Source of the DNA: UBA2767 sp965228625
Lineage (GTDB): Bacteria; Pseudomonadota; Alphaproteobacteria; Rhizobiales; Methyloligellaceae
NCBI GenBank assembly: GCA_965228625.1
Contig: OZ245829.1
Location: 3,100,001-3,164,000, forward strand
Length of the DNA: 64,000 nucleotides
Direction of reading: 5' to 3'
The notes beneath the pieces are model-generated. The model saw only the letters and a list, made by a program, of their open reading frames with translations. It did not search any database and was not told the origin of the DNA. Below, piece by piece: positions 38,948 to 47,502 of this stretch (position 1 is the stretch's first letter; every line of letters starts with the position of its first letter). Made by a program: the position numbers and the translations under genes.

Positions 38948-40222
38948 ATGGCGGAGGAAACACAAGACCAGTCAGACGAGGCGCCAACGGCGCCGGGCCC
39001 GCTCTCGCACCTGCGCGTTCTCGACATGAGCCGGGTGCTCGCGGGACCCTGGACCGGGCAGCTTCTGGGCGACATGGGCGCCGACGTGATCAAGGTGGAG
39101 CGGCCCGGCCATGGCGACGACACGCGCGTCTGGGGCCCGCCCTTCATCGAGAATGCCGACGGTTCCAGCGGCGACGGCTCCTACTACACCGCCGCGAACC
39201 GCAACAAGCGCTCCATCATCGTCGACCTCGCAAAGCCGCTGGGCGCGGACCTTGTGCGCCGCCTTGCTGACAAGAGCGACATCGTGGTGGAGAATTTCAA
39301 GCTCGGCGGCCTCGCGAAATACGGCCTCGACTATGAAAGCGTCGCGGCGACCAACCCTTCCGTCATCTACTGTTCGATCACCGGCTTCGGCCAGGACGGG
39401 CCTTACGCGCCGCGCCCCGGCTACGACTATATCATCCAGGGCATGAGCGGGATTCTGTCAATCACCGGGCGGCCCGACGAGAAGCCGGGCGGCGGGCCGA
39501 TCCGCGTCGGCATCGCCGTGTCGGACCTGTTCGGCGGCATGTACGCCACCACGGCGATCCTCTCGGCCATCGTCCACCGCGAGCGGACGGGGCAGGGGCA
39601 GTATATTGACTGCTCGCTGCTCGAGGCGCAGATCGCCGCGCTCGCCAACCAGGGCGCGAGCTATCTCACCACCGGTTTCGTGCCGCAGCGCACCGGCAAC
39701 AGCCATCCCGCGCTCGCGCCCTATCGGATCTACCGGGCGTCGGACGGCCATATCATCCTGGCGGTCGGCAATGACGACCAGTTCGCCCGCGCCTGCGACG
39801 TGCTGGGGCTTTCGGCAATGAAGGACGATCCCAAGTTCAAGAAGGCCAAGGCGCGCGTCGCCAACCGCGACGAGCTCGACGCGGCGATCGACGCGGCGTT
39901 CCTAAAGTGGAAGCGCGACGACGCGATCCTGGCGCTGGAGAAGGTGAAGGTGCCGTGCGGGCCGATCCTGGCGCTCGACGAGGTGTTCGCCAATCCGCAG
40001 ATCGTGTCTCGCGACATGGTCCGCAAGCCGAAACGCGCCGACGGCACCGAGGTGCCCGTCTCGCGCTACCCCGTCAAACTCTCCGCGACGCCGGCGTCCG
40101 TGCGCCGCGCGCCGCCGGCCCACGGCGCCGATACCGACGACGTGCTAGCCAATGATCTCGGCCTTTCCGAGGACGAGATCGCGGCGTTGAGGAGAGAGGG
40201 GATTGTGGGGAACCCAGTGTGA
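38948..40222 (+). CDS. CaiB/BaiF family CoA-transferase
   Basis: A second family III CoA-transferase, 424 residues, divergent from the dehydrogenase operon. The catalytic Asp193 is in GIAVSDLFGGMYATTAILSA; LSHLRVLDMSRVLAGPWTGQLLGDMGADVIKVE and PGYDYIIQGMSGIL are family blocks. It differs clearly from the transferase at 36468 (about 25 extra residues and a different C-terminal part), so it is not a recent duplicate. The 122-bp gap to the dehydrogenase gene presumably holds both promoters. Substrate unknown; formyl-CoA-, succinyl-CoA- or mesaconyl-CoA-type transfer is possible. Confidence 0.94.
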   Translation: MAEETQDQSDEAPTAPGPLSHLRVLDMSRVLAGPWTGQLLGDMGADVIKVERPGHGDDTRVWGPPFIENADGSSGDGSYYTAANRNKRSIIVDLAKPLGADLVRRLADKSDIVVENFKLGGLAKYGLDYESVAATNPSVIYCSITGFGQDGPYAPRPGYDYIIQGMSGILSITGRPDEKPGGGPIRVGIAVSDLFGGMYATTAILSAIVHRERTGQGQYIDCSLLEAQIAALANQGASYLTTGFVPQRTGNSHPALAPYRIYRASDGHIILAVGNDDQFARACDVLGLSAMKDDPKFKKAKARVANRDELDAAIDAAFLKWKRDDAILALEKVKVPCGPILALDEVFANPQIVSRDMVRKPKRADGTEVPVSRYPVKLSATPASVRRAPPAHGADTDDVLANDLGLSEDEIAALRREGIVGNPV

Positions 40223-40658
40223 TACGCGAGCAGAAGCCAAAGGCTTTTACACAGGTCGAGCGCATTTATTGCTGACACGACAGTAGTCGTGAGAAGGCGA
40301 TGGTGCGACCACGCTTCCAACTCGCCAGATGCCCTTGGGGCTTTCTTGGAGCGTGTGGTGCGGATCATAACACCCGCAAATATTCAACTTGTCGTTGCTT
40401 GTACAAGCGATTCGACTTGGCCAAAGTGCGATCGGGAAACACGGGTTCAGTGCTCTGAGCGCTGAGCTTCCTGATTTCAAAATTGCGGGTTTCGATAATC
40501 ATTGGGTCAGACTGAGATTGGAGCACGCGCGACCTTTCAAGCGCGGTCGCTGACTGCTCCGTGTCGGCTCCCGTATTTGTCGGACTGAAAACACTTTGCG
40601 CGACTGTGGCGGGTGAATTCGAAACGCGTTCTGAAGAATTTGCAATAAGGCAAGACGC
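40223..40658. other. Intergenic region after the CoA-transferase
   Basis: This 436-base stretch holds a weak terminator-like hairpin (40234-40249) after the CoA-transferase and then sequence of falling GC that leads to the AT-rich lipoprotein gene. Several short open frames occur, none with a ribosome-binding site and a plausible protein. Nothing else is recognised. Confidence 0.5.
40234..40249 (+). terminator. Weak rho-independent-type terminator
   Basis: AAGCC (40234-40238) and GGCTT (40242-40246) form a 5-bp stem with an AAA loop, running into a short T-run, 12 bases after the CoA-transferase stop. The stem is short, so termination may be inefficient. Confidence 0.4.
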
Positions 40659-41207
40659 ATGATTCTCAGAGTATTGTTGACCTTATCTCTCGTCACAGTG
40701 ACAGCCGCGTGCGATGAAATCGAACGTGCTTTGTTTGATGTAACGGGTCAAGGAACGACGCTTGCGGTAGCCAAGTGTGTTGAAAGAAACAAGAAAGATG
40801 AAGAAGCGCTTGGAATATCAGATATTCGAGCTCTATGCGCCAAGAAAAATCAATCAGAAATTCCAATTAATTATATAAGTGGTAGTGCGAGCTACGAAAC
40901 ACATTTGAATCAAGTCACCGGATTCGCGGGTACGCTAAAGAATGAAGGCAAAAAGTTCGTTATCACAAAGATAACTATTTGTGTGGAACACAAGGACAAC
41001 GTCCAAAAAATAAACGGCAGAGAAAAAGTTCTATGTGATTTTATATTCTTGGACAATTTGTGGATAGCGCCTGGAGAGACAGCAAGCTTCAACAGTTCCA
41101 GTCTAAAATTTAAGCCGGATGCGAGAACATTGGATGTTTCCGATGATAAAAAACCATTCAATTGGCTTGTCACTAGTGCTTGGGGTGTCAATATAAAACT
41201 TAGATAA
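40659..41207 (+). CDS. Hypothetical lipoprotein, AT-rich
   Basis: Protein of 182 residues with a lipoprotein signal ending VTAAC (Cys18) and a soluble part rich in Lys, Asn and Ile, with four further cysteines and a beta-sandwich-like alternation (VTGFAGTLKNEGKKFVITKITICVEHKDN, WIAPGETASFNSSSLKF). No family recognised, although the segment is reminiscent of small FxLYD-type periplasmic domains. Codon use (AAA, ATA, AAT, TTT) differs sharply from the GC-rich neighbours, a sign of acquisition. There is no flanking mobility gene. Confidence 0.65.
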   Translation: MILRVLLTLSLVTVTAACDEIERALFDVTGQGTTLAVAKCVERNKKDEEALGISDIRALCAKKNQSEIPINYISGSASYETHLNQVTGFAGTLKNEGKKFVITKITICVEHKDNVQKINGREKVLCDFIFLDNLWIAPGETASFNSSSLKFKPDARTLDVSDDKKPFNWLVTSAWGVNIKLR

Positions 41208-41335
41208 CCAAGAAATTTACTTGAAAATCACTCTGGAATCGATATCTGTCAGTAGACGTAGACGACCGGCCGCGGCTCACTCACCTGTCATGCGCCGATG
41301 GCGCCATGGGAACCCCCATCTGATAGGGCGCCCCG

Positions 41336-41743
41336 TCAGGACGACCTCAGATTCTCAAGGATATCGTCCGGGAACGGCATGGACTTGCGTTCCGCGGCGT
41401 CGATGTGCACCGCCTTGAACTTGCAGGTGGCGCAGACCTCCCCGGTCTCGCCGTTGGTCATCTCGTGGACGAAGCGCACGGACCTGTCGCCCGCTTCGAC
41501 AACCCGGCTGCTGACCGCGACCGTCTCGCCGGGGAACAGCTCCTTGGCGTAGGTGATGTTCTGCTCCACCGCCGCCATGCCCGTGCCCGCCTCCTTCATG
41601 CGCGCGGCGGTGAGCCCGACGTCGGAGAAGAAGTTCCAGGTCGCCTCGTCGAACTTGCCCACATACCACATGACGTTCATGTGCCCCATGTGATCGCAAT
41701 GCCACGGATGAACGGTGCCACGATAGGTCGGGTTGTTGATCAT
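41336..41743 (-). CDS. Acyl-CoA thioesterase, YbgC/4-hydroxybenzoyl-CoA type
   Basis: Hotdog-fold thioesterase of 135 residues. The diagnostic motif HCDHMGHMNVMWYVGKFDEATW carries the catalytic Asp (D in HCDHMGHMN) and the helix of the fold; the sheet ends with VSSRVVEAGDRSVRFVHEM and CATCKFKAVHID. It hydrolyses acyl-CoA esters of unknown chain. ATG 41743 begins at the domain; an in-frame start at 41911 is rejected. Given the CoA-transferase/dehydrogenase genes nearby, a role in acyl-CoA turnover is plausible, though no operon links them. Confidence 0.88.
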   Translation of the reverse strand: MINNPTYRGTVHPWHCDHMGHMNVMWYVGKFDEATWNFFSDVGLTAARMKEAGTGMAAVEQNITYAKELFPGETVAVSSRVVEAGDRSVRFVHEMTNGETGEVCATCKFKAVHIDAAERKSMPFPDDILENLRSS

Positions 41744-41921
41744 CTCGGTCGCGCCCCCTTTTTTGTGGAACCCGAAAACTAGGCACAGCATATCGCCCTC
41801 GCAATCCGGATCTTGCTTCGCACCGTCGCGGACGCGGTCGATCGTTCTTTCGATGGGCCAAACAAAAAGCCCGCCGCCGCACGAGGCGGCAGCGGGCCCG
41901 GGTATTCTCACACCAGCGACG

Positions 41922-42770
41922 TTACTTGATCGGCACGGAGCAGATCATGCGCGTGTGGCTGCTGTTGATATAGCAGTTCGCCGGCAGGGGGCCGGACGGG
42001 ATCGGGTAGACATAGACCACCGGCTGCGCCGGGCTTGCCGCCGCCGCGCCGACCGCAGCACCGGCTGCCGCCGCGCCCGCTACGCCCCAAGGATAGTACG
42101 GATAGCGCCGGTAGGGATAGATCGGGTGGTACGGGTGGTAGGGGTGCAGATAGTGGCACTCCGGCGCCTGCGGGTCGTGATAGCAGTACGGCCCCGGAAG
42201 CGGGTGATAGGGATGGTAAGGATGGCGAACGTAACCCACATGCGTATTGCCGACACGGAACCCGCCGGCACGCGGGCCGAAGTACCCGTGGACGTGATCG
42301 ATGAACAGCGCCACGTTCTCGGCACTTTCAGGCAGCTTGCCGGAAATGGCCTTCACGCCGTACTTGATGCCGGACCCGTCGGCTTCCGCCGAGGTCAGCT
42401 CGACGATCACCGGGGCGGCATCGGTCTTGCCCAACACGCTGAGCGCCGCGTTGGGCGGTGATCCGGCGAAGGGACCGCTGCCCTGCCAGAGATTGGTGAA
42501 CGTTTTCAGGTCAACGGCGCCGGCCAGCCGGTACGGCGCGTCGCTGAAAAAGATCGTCGAGGGCGCGAGGCCGCTCAACGTCATGGTTGTGCCGTCAAAC
42601 TTCATCGACGCGGCCTGTTGCACATATTCGTAGGTCGGACCGGTGTGCAGCTTGATCGGCACCGGTGCGGCTTTCACGGCTGGTTGGGTCTGTTGGGTCT
42701 GCTGGGCGAGCGCGCCTGACGCGCCGATCAGAAGAAGCCCTACACTGAGTACGACTGATAATCTGGGCAT
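41922..42770 (-). CDS. Exported protein with His/Tyr/Pro-rich repeats
   Basis: Protein of 282 residues with a signal peptide (cleavage after SGALA near residue 22). Residues about 50-155 form a beta-rich domain (MKFDGTTMTLSGLAPSTIFFSDAPYRLAG and PPNAALSVLGKTDAAPVIVEL) seen in many proteobacterial exported proteins of unknown function. Residues about 180-230 are runs of HPYHPYHP and YPYRRYPYYPW, a possible metal-binding or adhesive segment, followed by an Ala/Gly-rich stretch and a C-terminal part with two Cys. ATG 42770 follows GGAGG. The function is unknown. Confidence 0.75.
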   Translation of the reverse strand: MPRLSVVLSVGLLLIGASGALAQQTQQTQPAVKAAPVPIKLHTGPTYEYVQQAASMKFDGTTMTLSGLAPSTIFFSDAPYRLAGAVDLKTFTNLWQGSGPFAGSPPNAALSVLGKTDAAPVIVELTSAEADGSGIKYGVKAISGKLPESAENVALFIDHVHGYFGPRAGGFRVGNTHVGYVRHPYHPYHPLPGPYCYHDPQAPECHYLHPYHPYHPIYPYRRYPYYPWGVAGAAAAGAAVGAAAASPAQPVVYVYPIPSGPLPANCYINSSHTRMICSVPIK

Positions 42771-43118
42771 AAGCAATTACCTCCATCTGAGCTTGCTACC
42801 AGACAGTGACGACGGTCGCCTGACACCGGTTCGATACCGGTTCGTTTCTGTGGAACCGGACGGCGGGCCGGACGGCCGCATTCTCAAAATGCCGCGAAGA
42901 ACCGAAACCGAGCGCCAGACTTATGGCGACGATAAGACTGTTTCGGTGTTTATTTGATGGCATCCCGCGTGTGGACTGGTCAACCCCTGAACTGAAAGTT
43001 GTGCGCGTCCCGGTTGAGCAGATGTTCACTTAATGTTCTTGTTGCCGATCCGGCAAACTGATAGGGTCGTCGCGACCGGCCAGGGGGCGTTTCGACGGGC
43101 AGATCGCGGGGCAATTCC
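42771..43118. other. Intergenic region before comM
   Basis: This 348-base divergent stretch holds the promoters of the His/Tyr/Pro-rich gene and comM. A tandem ACCGGTTCG direct repeat lies near 42821-42843. A weak TTGTTG (43039-43044) and TAGGGT (43062-43067), 17 bp apart, could be the comM promoter. No gene is supported. Confidence 0.45.
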
Positions 43119-44651
43119 ATGTTCGCACAGGTTTCCACGGTGGCGTTCGAGGGCATCGAGGCCAAGCCCGTCGACGTGCAGGTGCAGATCACGCCGGGCC
43201 TGCCCGCCTTCACAATCGTCGGCCTGCCGGACAAGGCGGTGGGCGAAAGCCGCGAACGGGTGCGCGGCGCGCTGGCCGCCATCGGGCTCGCCCTGCCGCC
43301 GAAGCGCATCACCGTCAATCTCGCGCCGGCCGACCTGCCCAAGGAAGGCAGCCACTACGATCTCCCAATCGCGCTCGGGCTGATGGCCGCGTGCGGCGCG
43401 GCGGCACCCGATGCGCTCGCCGGATACTGCGTGCTCGGCGAATTGTCTCTCGACGGGTCAATCGCGTCCGTGGCCGGCGTGCTCCCGGCGGCGATCGGGG
43501 CCAACGCGCAAGGCAAGGGACTGATCTGTCCGGCGGCGTGCGGCTCCGAAGCGGCGTGGGCGTCGCAGGAGATGAGCCTGCTGGCGCCGCCCAACCTGCT
43601 GGCGCTCATCAACCATTTCAAGGGTCTGCAAACACTGCCGCGTCCGGAACCCGCCATGCAGGACGAACCAGACGCGTTGCCCGACATGGCCGCCATCAAG
43701 GGCCAGGAAAGCGCCAAGCGTGCCCTCGAGATCGCCGCCGCCGGCGGGCATAATTTCCTGATGATCGGCCCGCCCGGCGCCGGCAAGTCGATGCTGGCGC
43801 AGCGCCTGCCCTCGATCCTGCCGCCGCTGACGCCGGAGGAGCTTCTCGAAGTCTCCATGGTGCATTCCATGGCCGGCGCCTTGTCCAACGGGCAACTGGG
43901 TCGGGCGCGGCCCTTCCGCGCACCGCATCATTCCGCCTCCATGGCCGCGCTCGTCGGCGGCGGAACGAAGCCCAGACCGGGCGAGGTGGCGCTCGCGCAT
44001 CTGGGCGTCCTGTTCCTCGACGAGTTGCCGGAGTTTACCCCGCAGGTGCTCGACGCCCTGCGCCAGCCGATCGAGTCCGGGGAGACGGTCATCGCCCGCG
44101 CCAATCACCGCATCACCTACCCCTCGCGCATTCAGCTCATCGCCGCCATGAACCCGTGCCGCTGCGGGCGCGCCGGCGAGCCGGGCTATGCCTGTCCCCA
44201 GGGCAAGGCCTGCGCGGAGCGCTATCAGGCGCGGGTCTCGGGCCCGCTGCTCGACCGCATCGACATGCAGATCGAGGTACCGACGGTGACGGCCACCGAC
44301 CTCATCTCGCCGGCGCCGGCGGAGGGGAGCGCGGCCATACGCGCCCGCGTTGTCGCCGCGCGCGAGGTGCAGGCGGGACGCTACGGCACGCTCGGGGCCA
44401 GGGGCGTGCGCACCAACGCCGACTGCTCAGGACCGCTTCTTGAGGAGGTGGCAACCCCGGACAAGCCGGGCATGGCACTGCTGCGCGAGGCCGCGGAGAC
44501 GCTGAGGCTCTCGGCGCGCGGTTATCACCGGACGCTCAAGGTCGCGCGCACCCTGGCCGATCTCGATGGTGCCGACTGTGTGGCACGCCTTCACGTGGCC
44601 GAGGCGCTCAGCTATCGCGGCGAAACGCTCAGGCGGCAGATTGCTGCGTAG
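43119..44651 (+). CDS. comM: Mg-chelatase-like AAA ATPase (YifB/ComM)
   Basis: Hexameric AAA+ helicase of 510 residues that helps branch migration during integration of transformed or recombined DNA. The N-terminal subdomain (VQITPGLPAFTIVGLPDKAVGESRERVRGAL) is followed by Walker A GPPGAGKSML at about 217, Walker B LFLDELPEF, and the C-terminal lid ending RGETLRRQIAA. It is full length. The last 64 bases before the stop are duplicated at 45467-45530 with four transitions, showing that its present 3' end may derive from an integration event. Confidence 0.96.
   Translation: MFAQVSTVAFEGIEAKPVDVQVQITPGLPAFTIVGLPDKAVGESRERVRGALAAIGLALPPKRITVNLAPADLPKEGSHYDLPIALGLMAACGAAAPDALAGYCVLGELSLDGSIASVAGVLPAAIGANAQGKGLICPAACGSEAAWASQEMSLLAPPNLLALINHFKGLQTLPRPEPAMQDEPDALPDMAAIKGQESAKRALEIAAAGGHNFLMIGPPGAGKSMLAQRLPSILPPLTPEELLEVSMVHSMAGALSNGQLGRARPFRAPHHSASMAALVGGGTKPRPGEVALAHLGVLFLDELPEFTPQVLDALRQPIESGETVIARANHRITYPSRIQLIAAMNPCRCGRAGEPGYACPQGKACAERYQARVSGPLLDRIDMQIEVPTVTATDLISPAPAEGSAAIRARVVAAREVQAGRYGTLGARGVRTNADCSGPLLEEVATPDKPGMALLREAAETLRLSARGYHRTLKVARTLADLDGADCVARLHVAEALSYRGETLRRQIAA
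44586..44649 (+). repeat. Direct repeat, copy 1 (comM 3' end)
   Basis: 64 bases from CGCCTTCACG to TTGCTGCGT, ending within the comM stop codon. The second copy at 45467-45530 differs only by four transitions. The copies are 881 bp apart and bracket the AT-rich segment. Confidence 0.85.
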
Positions 44652-44852
44652 TGCTGGAAACGGACGTTCAATACGAGTTTGCGCGCCGTATCACGTGGCA
44701 TAGCTTCGATATGCCAAACTGCCAATCCGCGAACATCTGATGTGGTTCAACGCATTCGAGGGCGACAGCCTGCTTTATCCCGAACGTCCGATGATTGCGC
44801 AGGTCACGAAAAGATTTCGGGACAAAATAAGCTGTCACCATAGTCCGATTGT

Positions 44853-45212
44853 CTATTGCACTACTCCGCAATCGAACATCGAAACCGTTACATCGCCCAG
44901 CCTGATACAGACCTCCCCGGTGGGAATCGGAACTGCATGAACGCACGCAGTCACCGATTGATTTTTGCTGACCTTTGTTTCAATTGCACTGCCTTTGTCG
45001 CTGATATCGCCGTGAGCTTTTAGTTTCCCGTCGACGAGCAAAAACGCTACAGCAGCATGACTTGAGCACAAATCTGTTTCGACAGTTTGCAAGACGATGC
45101 GTGTTGTAATGGCTTCAGTGACTTTGTGAGTAATTTCTTTCGGACTTCCCGCCTCTCCAACTTTAATTGTGACCGGTATTGCTGTGCATTTACTGGTATC
45201 AATTTTGGACAT
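44853..45212 (-). CDS. Hypothetical protein, AT-rich, inside the comM repeat
   Basis: Protein of 119 residues without signal peptide or membrane segment; no family recognised. It is Thr/Val/Lys-rich with five cysteines (KCTAIPVTIKVGEAG, TDLCSSHAAVAFLLVDGKL, SVTACVHAVPIPTGEVCIRLG) and looks like a beta-sandwich. ATG 45212 follows GGAG; its codon use is AT-rich like its surroundings. It is the only credible gene between the two copies of the comM 3' end, so it probably arrived with that segment. Confidence 0.6.
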   Translation of the reverse strand: MSKIDTSKCTAIPVTIKVGEAGSPKEITHKVTEAITTRIVLQTVETDLCSSHAAVAFLLVDGKLKAHGDISDKGSAIETKVSKNQSVTACVHAVPIPTGEVCIRLGDVTVSMFDCGVVQ

Positions 45213-45448
45213 TTTTATTCTCCAATATTTCATTCAGAATAAATATAATTGAAAATATTATATATGTTCAAAATGTCAATAATTATGATCAATAGTGGGC
45301 ACGAAAAGTTGGTTCATATTACAGGTTTTATAATAGTATTTCATTATAAATGGCATTGATATATTGGCTTAGGTGATATATTGCGGCCCTTGTCAAGTTG
45401 CTGAGATGCGTAGTTCTGCTGTCCGACACCCATATAACTTCCGGGCCC
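45213..45448. other. AT-rich non-coding part of the inserted segment
   Basis: Strongly AT-rich bases upstream of the 119-residue gene, presumably its promoter. Two direct copies of TGATATATTG (45357-45366 and 45374-45383) lie 17 bp apart. The AT-rich composition ends near 45390, about 60 bases before the comM remnant. No integrase or further gene is visible. Confidence 0.5.
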
Positions 45449-45532
45449 GGCGCGGAACGGGTCGCGCGCCTTCACGTGGCCGAGGTGCTCAGTTGTCGCG
45501 GCGAGACGCTCAGGCGGCAGATTGCTGCGTGA
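45449..45532 (+). pseudogene. comM: Remnant of the comM 3' end
   Basis: The last 27 codons of a comM-like frame with its own stop TGA: GAERVARLHVAEVLSCRGETLRRQIAA, against GADCVARLHVAEALSYRGETLRRQIAA in the intact gene. It has no start and no upstream part of comM. It is the original or alternative 3' end left after insertion of the AT-rich segment. Confidence 0.8.
45467..45530 (+). repeat. Direct repeat, copy 2 (comM 3' end)
   Basis: Second copy of the 64-base repeat at 44586-44649, identical at 60 of 64 positions; all four differences are transitions. It ends at the first base of the remnant stop codon. Confidence 0.85.
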
Positions 45533-45575
45533 GGGTACAAGACGCGCAGCGTCAGCAATTTGCTCACGCCTTGGC

Positions 45576-46400
45576 TTATTGCGCCAACCGGTGAATCGGT
45601 TCAATTGAGATGTCGGCAAGATCCGCAAGCGGGCTCTCGTGGGCGGCAAGAACGCTCAGGGTGATAACGAACGCGATTGTGAAGACCAGGGTGGCCGCAC
45701 CCTGTGCTTTGGAATTTTCAAAATGAATCATGGCAATCGCGACCTGGGTGAGAAGACCCAGAAGTATGACCGCAGTCCACTTGTAGGGATCGCTGTGTGA
45801 CTCGACCACGTGAAATCGTTCAGCGCGGGCGCGGCGGATGTCCCGATAGCTTTCCAGCATGGCGACCTGCGCGGTCCTGTGGTCATCTGAAGAAAGGGCC
45901 GGATCGAGAATGGCCGTCACCAACTTCTCGAGGGCCTTGTCGACGGCTTCGGAGCGAGCCGACTCTGCGGCATCCCACTCCTCGGCAACGCTCGTCTTGA
46001 TGTAATTCCGCAAGCTCTCCTCGATTCCCGCGCCTTGTGGTCCTTGGGTGCTGGCGATCTGTCGTAAACTCTGGATGGCACCCGCCTCGTGTTCCAGGCT
46101 GTGATTGCTGGCCTGGACGCGTTGCCAGATATCCGCGCCCAGAAACGTCGCAAACAGCGCAAAGAGTATTCCGACCGAGACAAAAAAGGGTGCGACGACG
46201 CCGCTATAGGATTGGAAGAACGCGGCAAAGGGCGAGTGTTGCGTCACCCATTGCAGGACGACCGCAAAGACAACCGGAATTGCGCAGAGGGCAAGGACCC
46301 TCCAATGCAAGTCCAGGTCCAGAATCGCCTGCATGGTCAGCCCGGTGGTTCGCCGATGGCACACAATGCGCGTAGTCGTGGTAGCGCCATGCGCAGTCAT
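45576..46400 (-). CDS. DUF4239 (bestrophin-like) membrane protein
   Basis: Membrane protein of 274 residues with four hydrophobic segments: two near the N-terminus (about 37-55 and 68-90) and two near the C-terminus (about 212-230 and 238-258), separated by a long helical cytoplasmic part (WQRVQASNHSLEHEAGAIQSLRQIA). This is the DUF4239 layout, distantly like bestrophin channels; function unknown. ATG 46400 is used; ATG 46334 would shorten a Thr/Arg-rich leader and is equally possible, since neither has a clear ribosome-binding site. Confidence 0.75.
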   Translation of the reverse strand: MTAHGATTTTRIVCHRRTTGLTMQAILDLDLHWRVLALCAIPVVFAVVLQWVTQHSPFAAFFQSYSGVVAPFFVSVGILFALFATFLGADIWQRVQASNHSLEHEAGAIQSLRQIASTQGPQGAGIEESLRNYIKTSVAEEWDAAESARSEAVDKALEKLVTAILDPALSSDDHRTAQVAMLESYRDIRRARAERFHVVESHSDPYKWTAVILLGLLTQVAIAMIHFENSKAQGAATLVFTIAFVITLSVLAAHESPLADLADISIEPIHRLAQ

Positions 46401-46500
46401 CAAATCTTAGCATGACGAACCTGTGTAGAGGGAAACAACCAGAAAGCCCCTGGCGACCGTTCAAGTCCTCGATGTCCGCGCAGGTTGAGGAGCAGTTTAC

Positions 46501-47235
46501 TTAGCCGGCAACATTGCTCACCAGTTCCGAGCCTGATTTTGGATCATCATCCGAACCGCGTTTGGCCGCCTCTTCAGCATCAATCTCTTCCAAAACGAGC
46601 TGCGTTGCACGGTTGATATCATCGACAATCGCCCGGCGCGCCATTTTCGGGTCCCGTTTGCGAAGGGCTGCGATGAAGTCGCGATGCGGGAGTTTTTCGG
46701 GGGGAATTCCATAGACCGCCTCGCGCGAAATCCTGGTCAGTGCGGGTCCCGAGCGTGTCCACAGCGTTTCCGCAATTTCACTGGCGATTGGCATTTTGGC
46801 GAGAGAGATGATCCGCTTGTGAAACTTCTGATTGATCCGCAAGACCTCGGTATAGTTCTTCTTTGACCGAGCCTTGTCCTCCGCGTCCTGCAGTTCCTCA
46901 AAGGACTTCGCATCCTCTGGGCTGGAATTCTCGACGGCCTTCTGTGCGGCAAGCCCCTCGAGCTGGCATCGTATGAGCGCGATTTCCTGTATTGCATCGC
47001 GCGTCAGTTGGGGGACCAGCACCGAGTAGTTTGGCCGGTATTCGAGCGCCCCCGACGAAACAAGGCGATTGATCGCTTCCCTGACGGGGGTGGCGCTCAC
47101 GCCGAACCGATCCGCAAGGTCGCTGATTTTTATCTTGTCTCCCGGACTGAATTGTCCCCCCGCCAATTCGGTCCTGAGCCTGCGATATACGCGGTCGGAG
47201 AGAGGCTCGTGTTCCAGCTTGTCCATACGATCCAT
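46501..47235 (-). CDS. GntR family regulator, FadR/FCD subfamily
   Basis: Repressor of 244 residues. The N-terminal winged helix (PLSDRVYRRLRTELAGGQFSPGDKIKISDLADRFGVSATPVREAINRLVSSGALEYRP) is followed by an all-helical FCD effector domain with candidate metal-binding residues (Asp and His in INQKFHKRII and PHRDFIAALRKRDP). The effector is unknown, typically a carboxylic acid. The start is uncertain (ATG 47235, 47226 or 47274). It lies downstream of the PLP decarboxylase on the same strand and probably controls it. Confidence 0.9.
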   Translation of the reverse strand: MDRMDKLEHEPLSDRVYRRLRTELAGGQFSPGDKIKISDLADRFGVSATPVREAINRLVSSGALEYRPNYSVLVPQLTRDAIQEIALIRCQLEGLAAQKAVENSSPEDAKSFEELQDAEDKARSKKNYTEVLRINQKFHKRIISLAKMPIASEIAETLWTRSGPALTRISREAVYGIPPEKLPHRDFIAALRKRDPKMARRAIVDDINRATQLVLEEIDAEEAAKRGSDDDPKSGSELVSNVAG

Positions 47236-47502
47236 CGAAACGGCGCGGGCAATGCGGCCGGTTGCGGCGCACATGGCTTCGGCCCGCGGTTGTGTTTCCC
47301 AAAGTGTCGCCCTGCCGTGGCCTTTTGTACACCCATTGGGTTTCAAGTTCCTTGTGAAACATGTCAGTGACCGACGTTCTGCAGTGCCTATTGGATCGTC
47401 TTTGGGCGGTTGAACACGGTTCCCACACCCGGCAGCATTGAAATCGAAACGTCATCGCCTGCTGATATGGAGCTGGGCAGGTTTGTAGCTTGTGTGCTGC
47501 GC

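Noticed and set aside
36468..40222. The two CaiB-type genes as a recent duplication
   Set aside because: They differ in length and in most residues outside family motifs, so they are old paralogues rather than a duplication flanking the dehydrogenase.
42090..42240. Short repeats of GGGTGGTA/GGATGGTA type
   Set aside because: They encode the HPYHPYHP segment of an exported protein in frame and are explained by its coding sequence.
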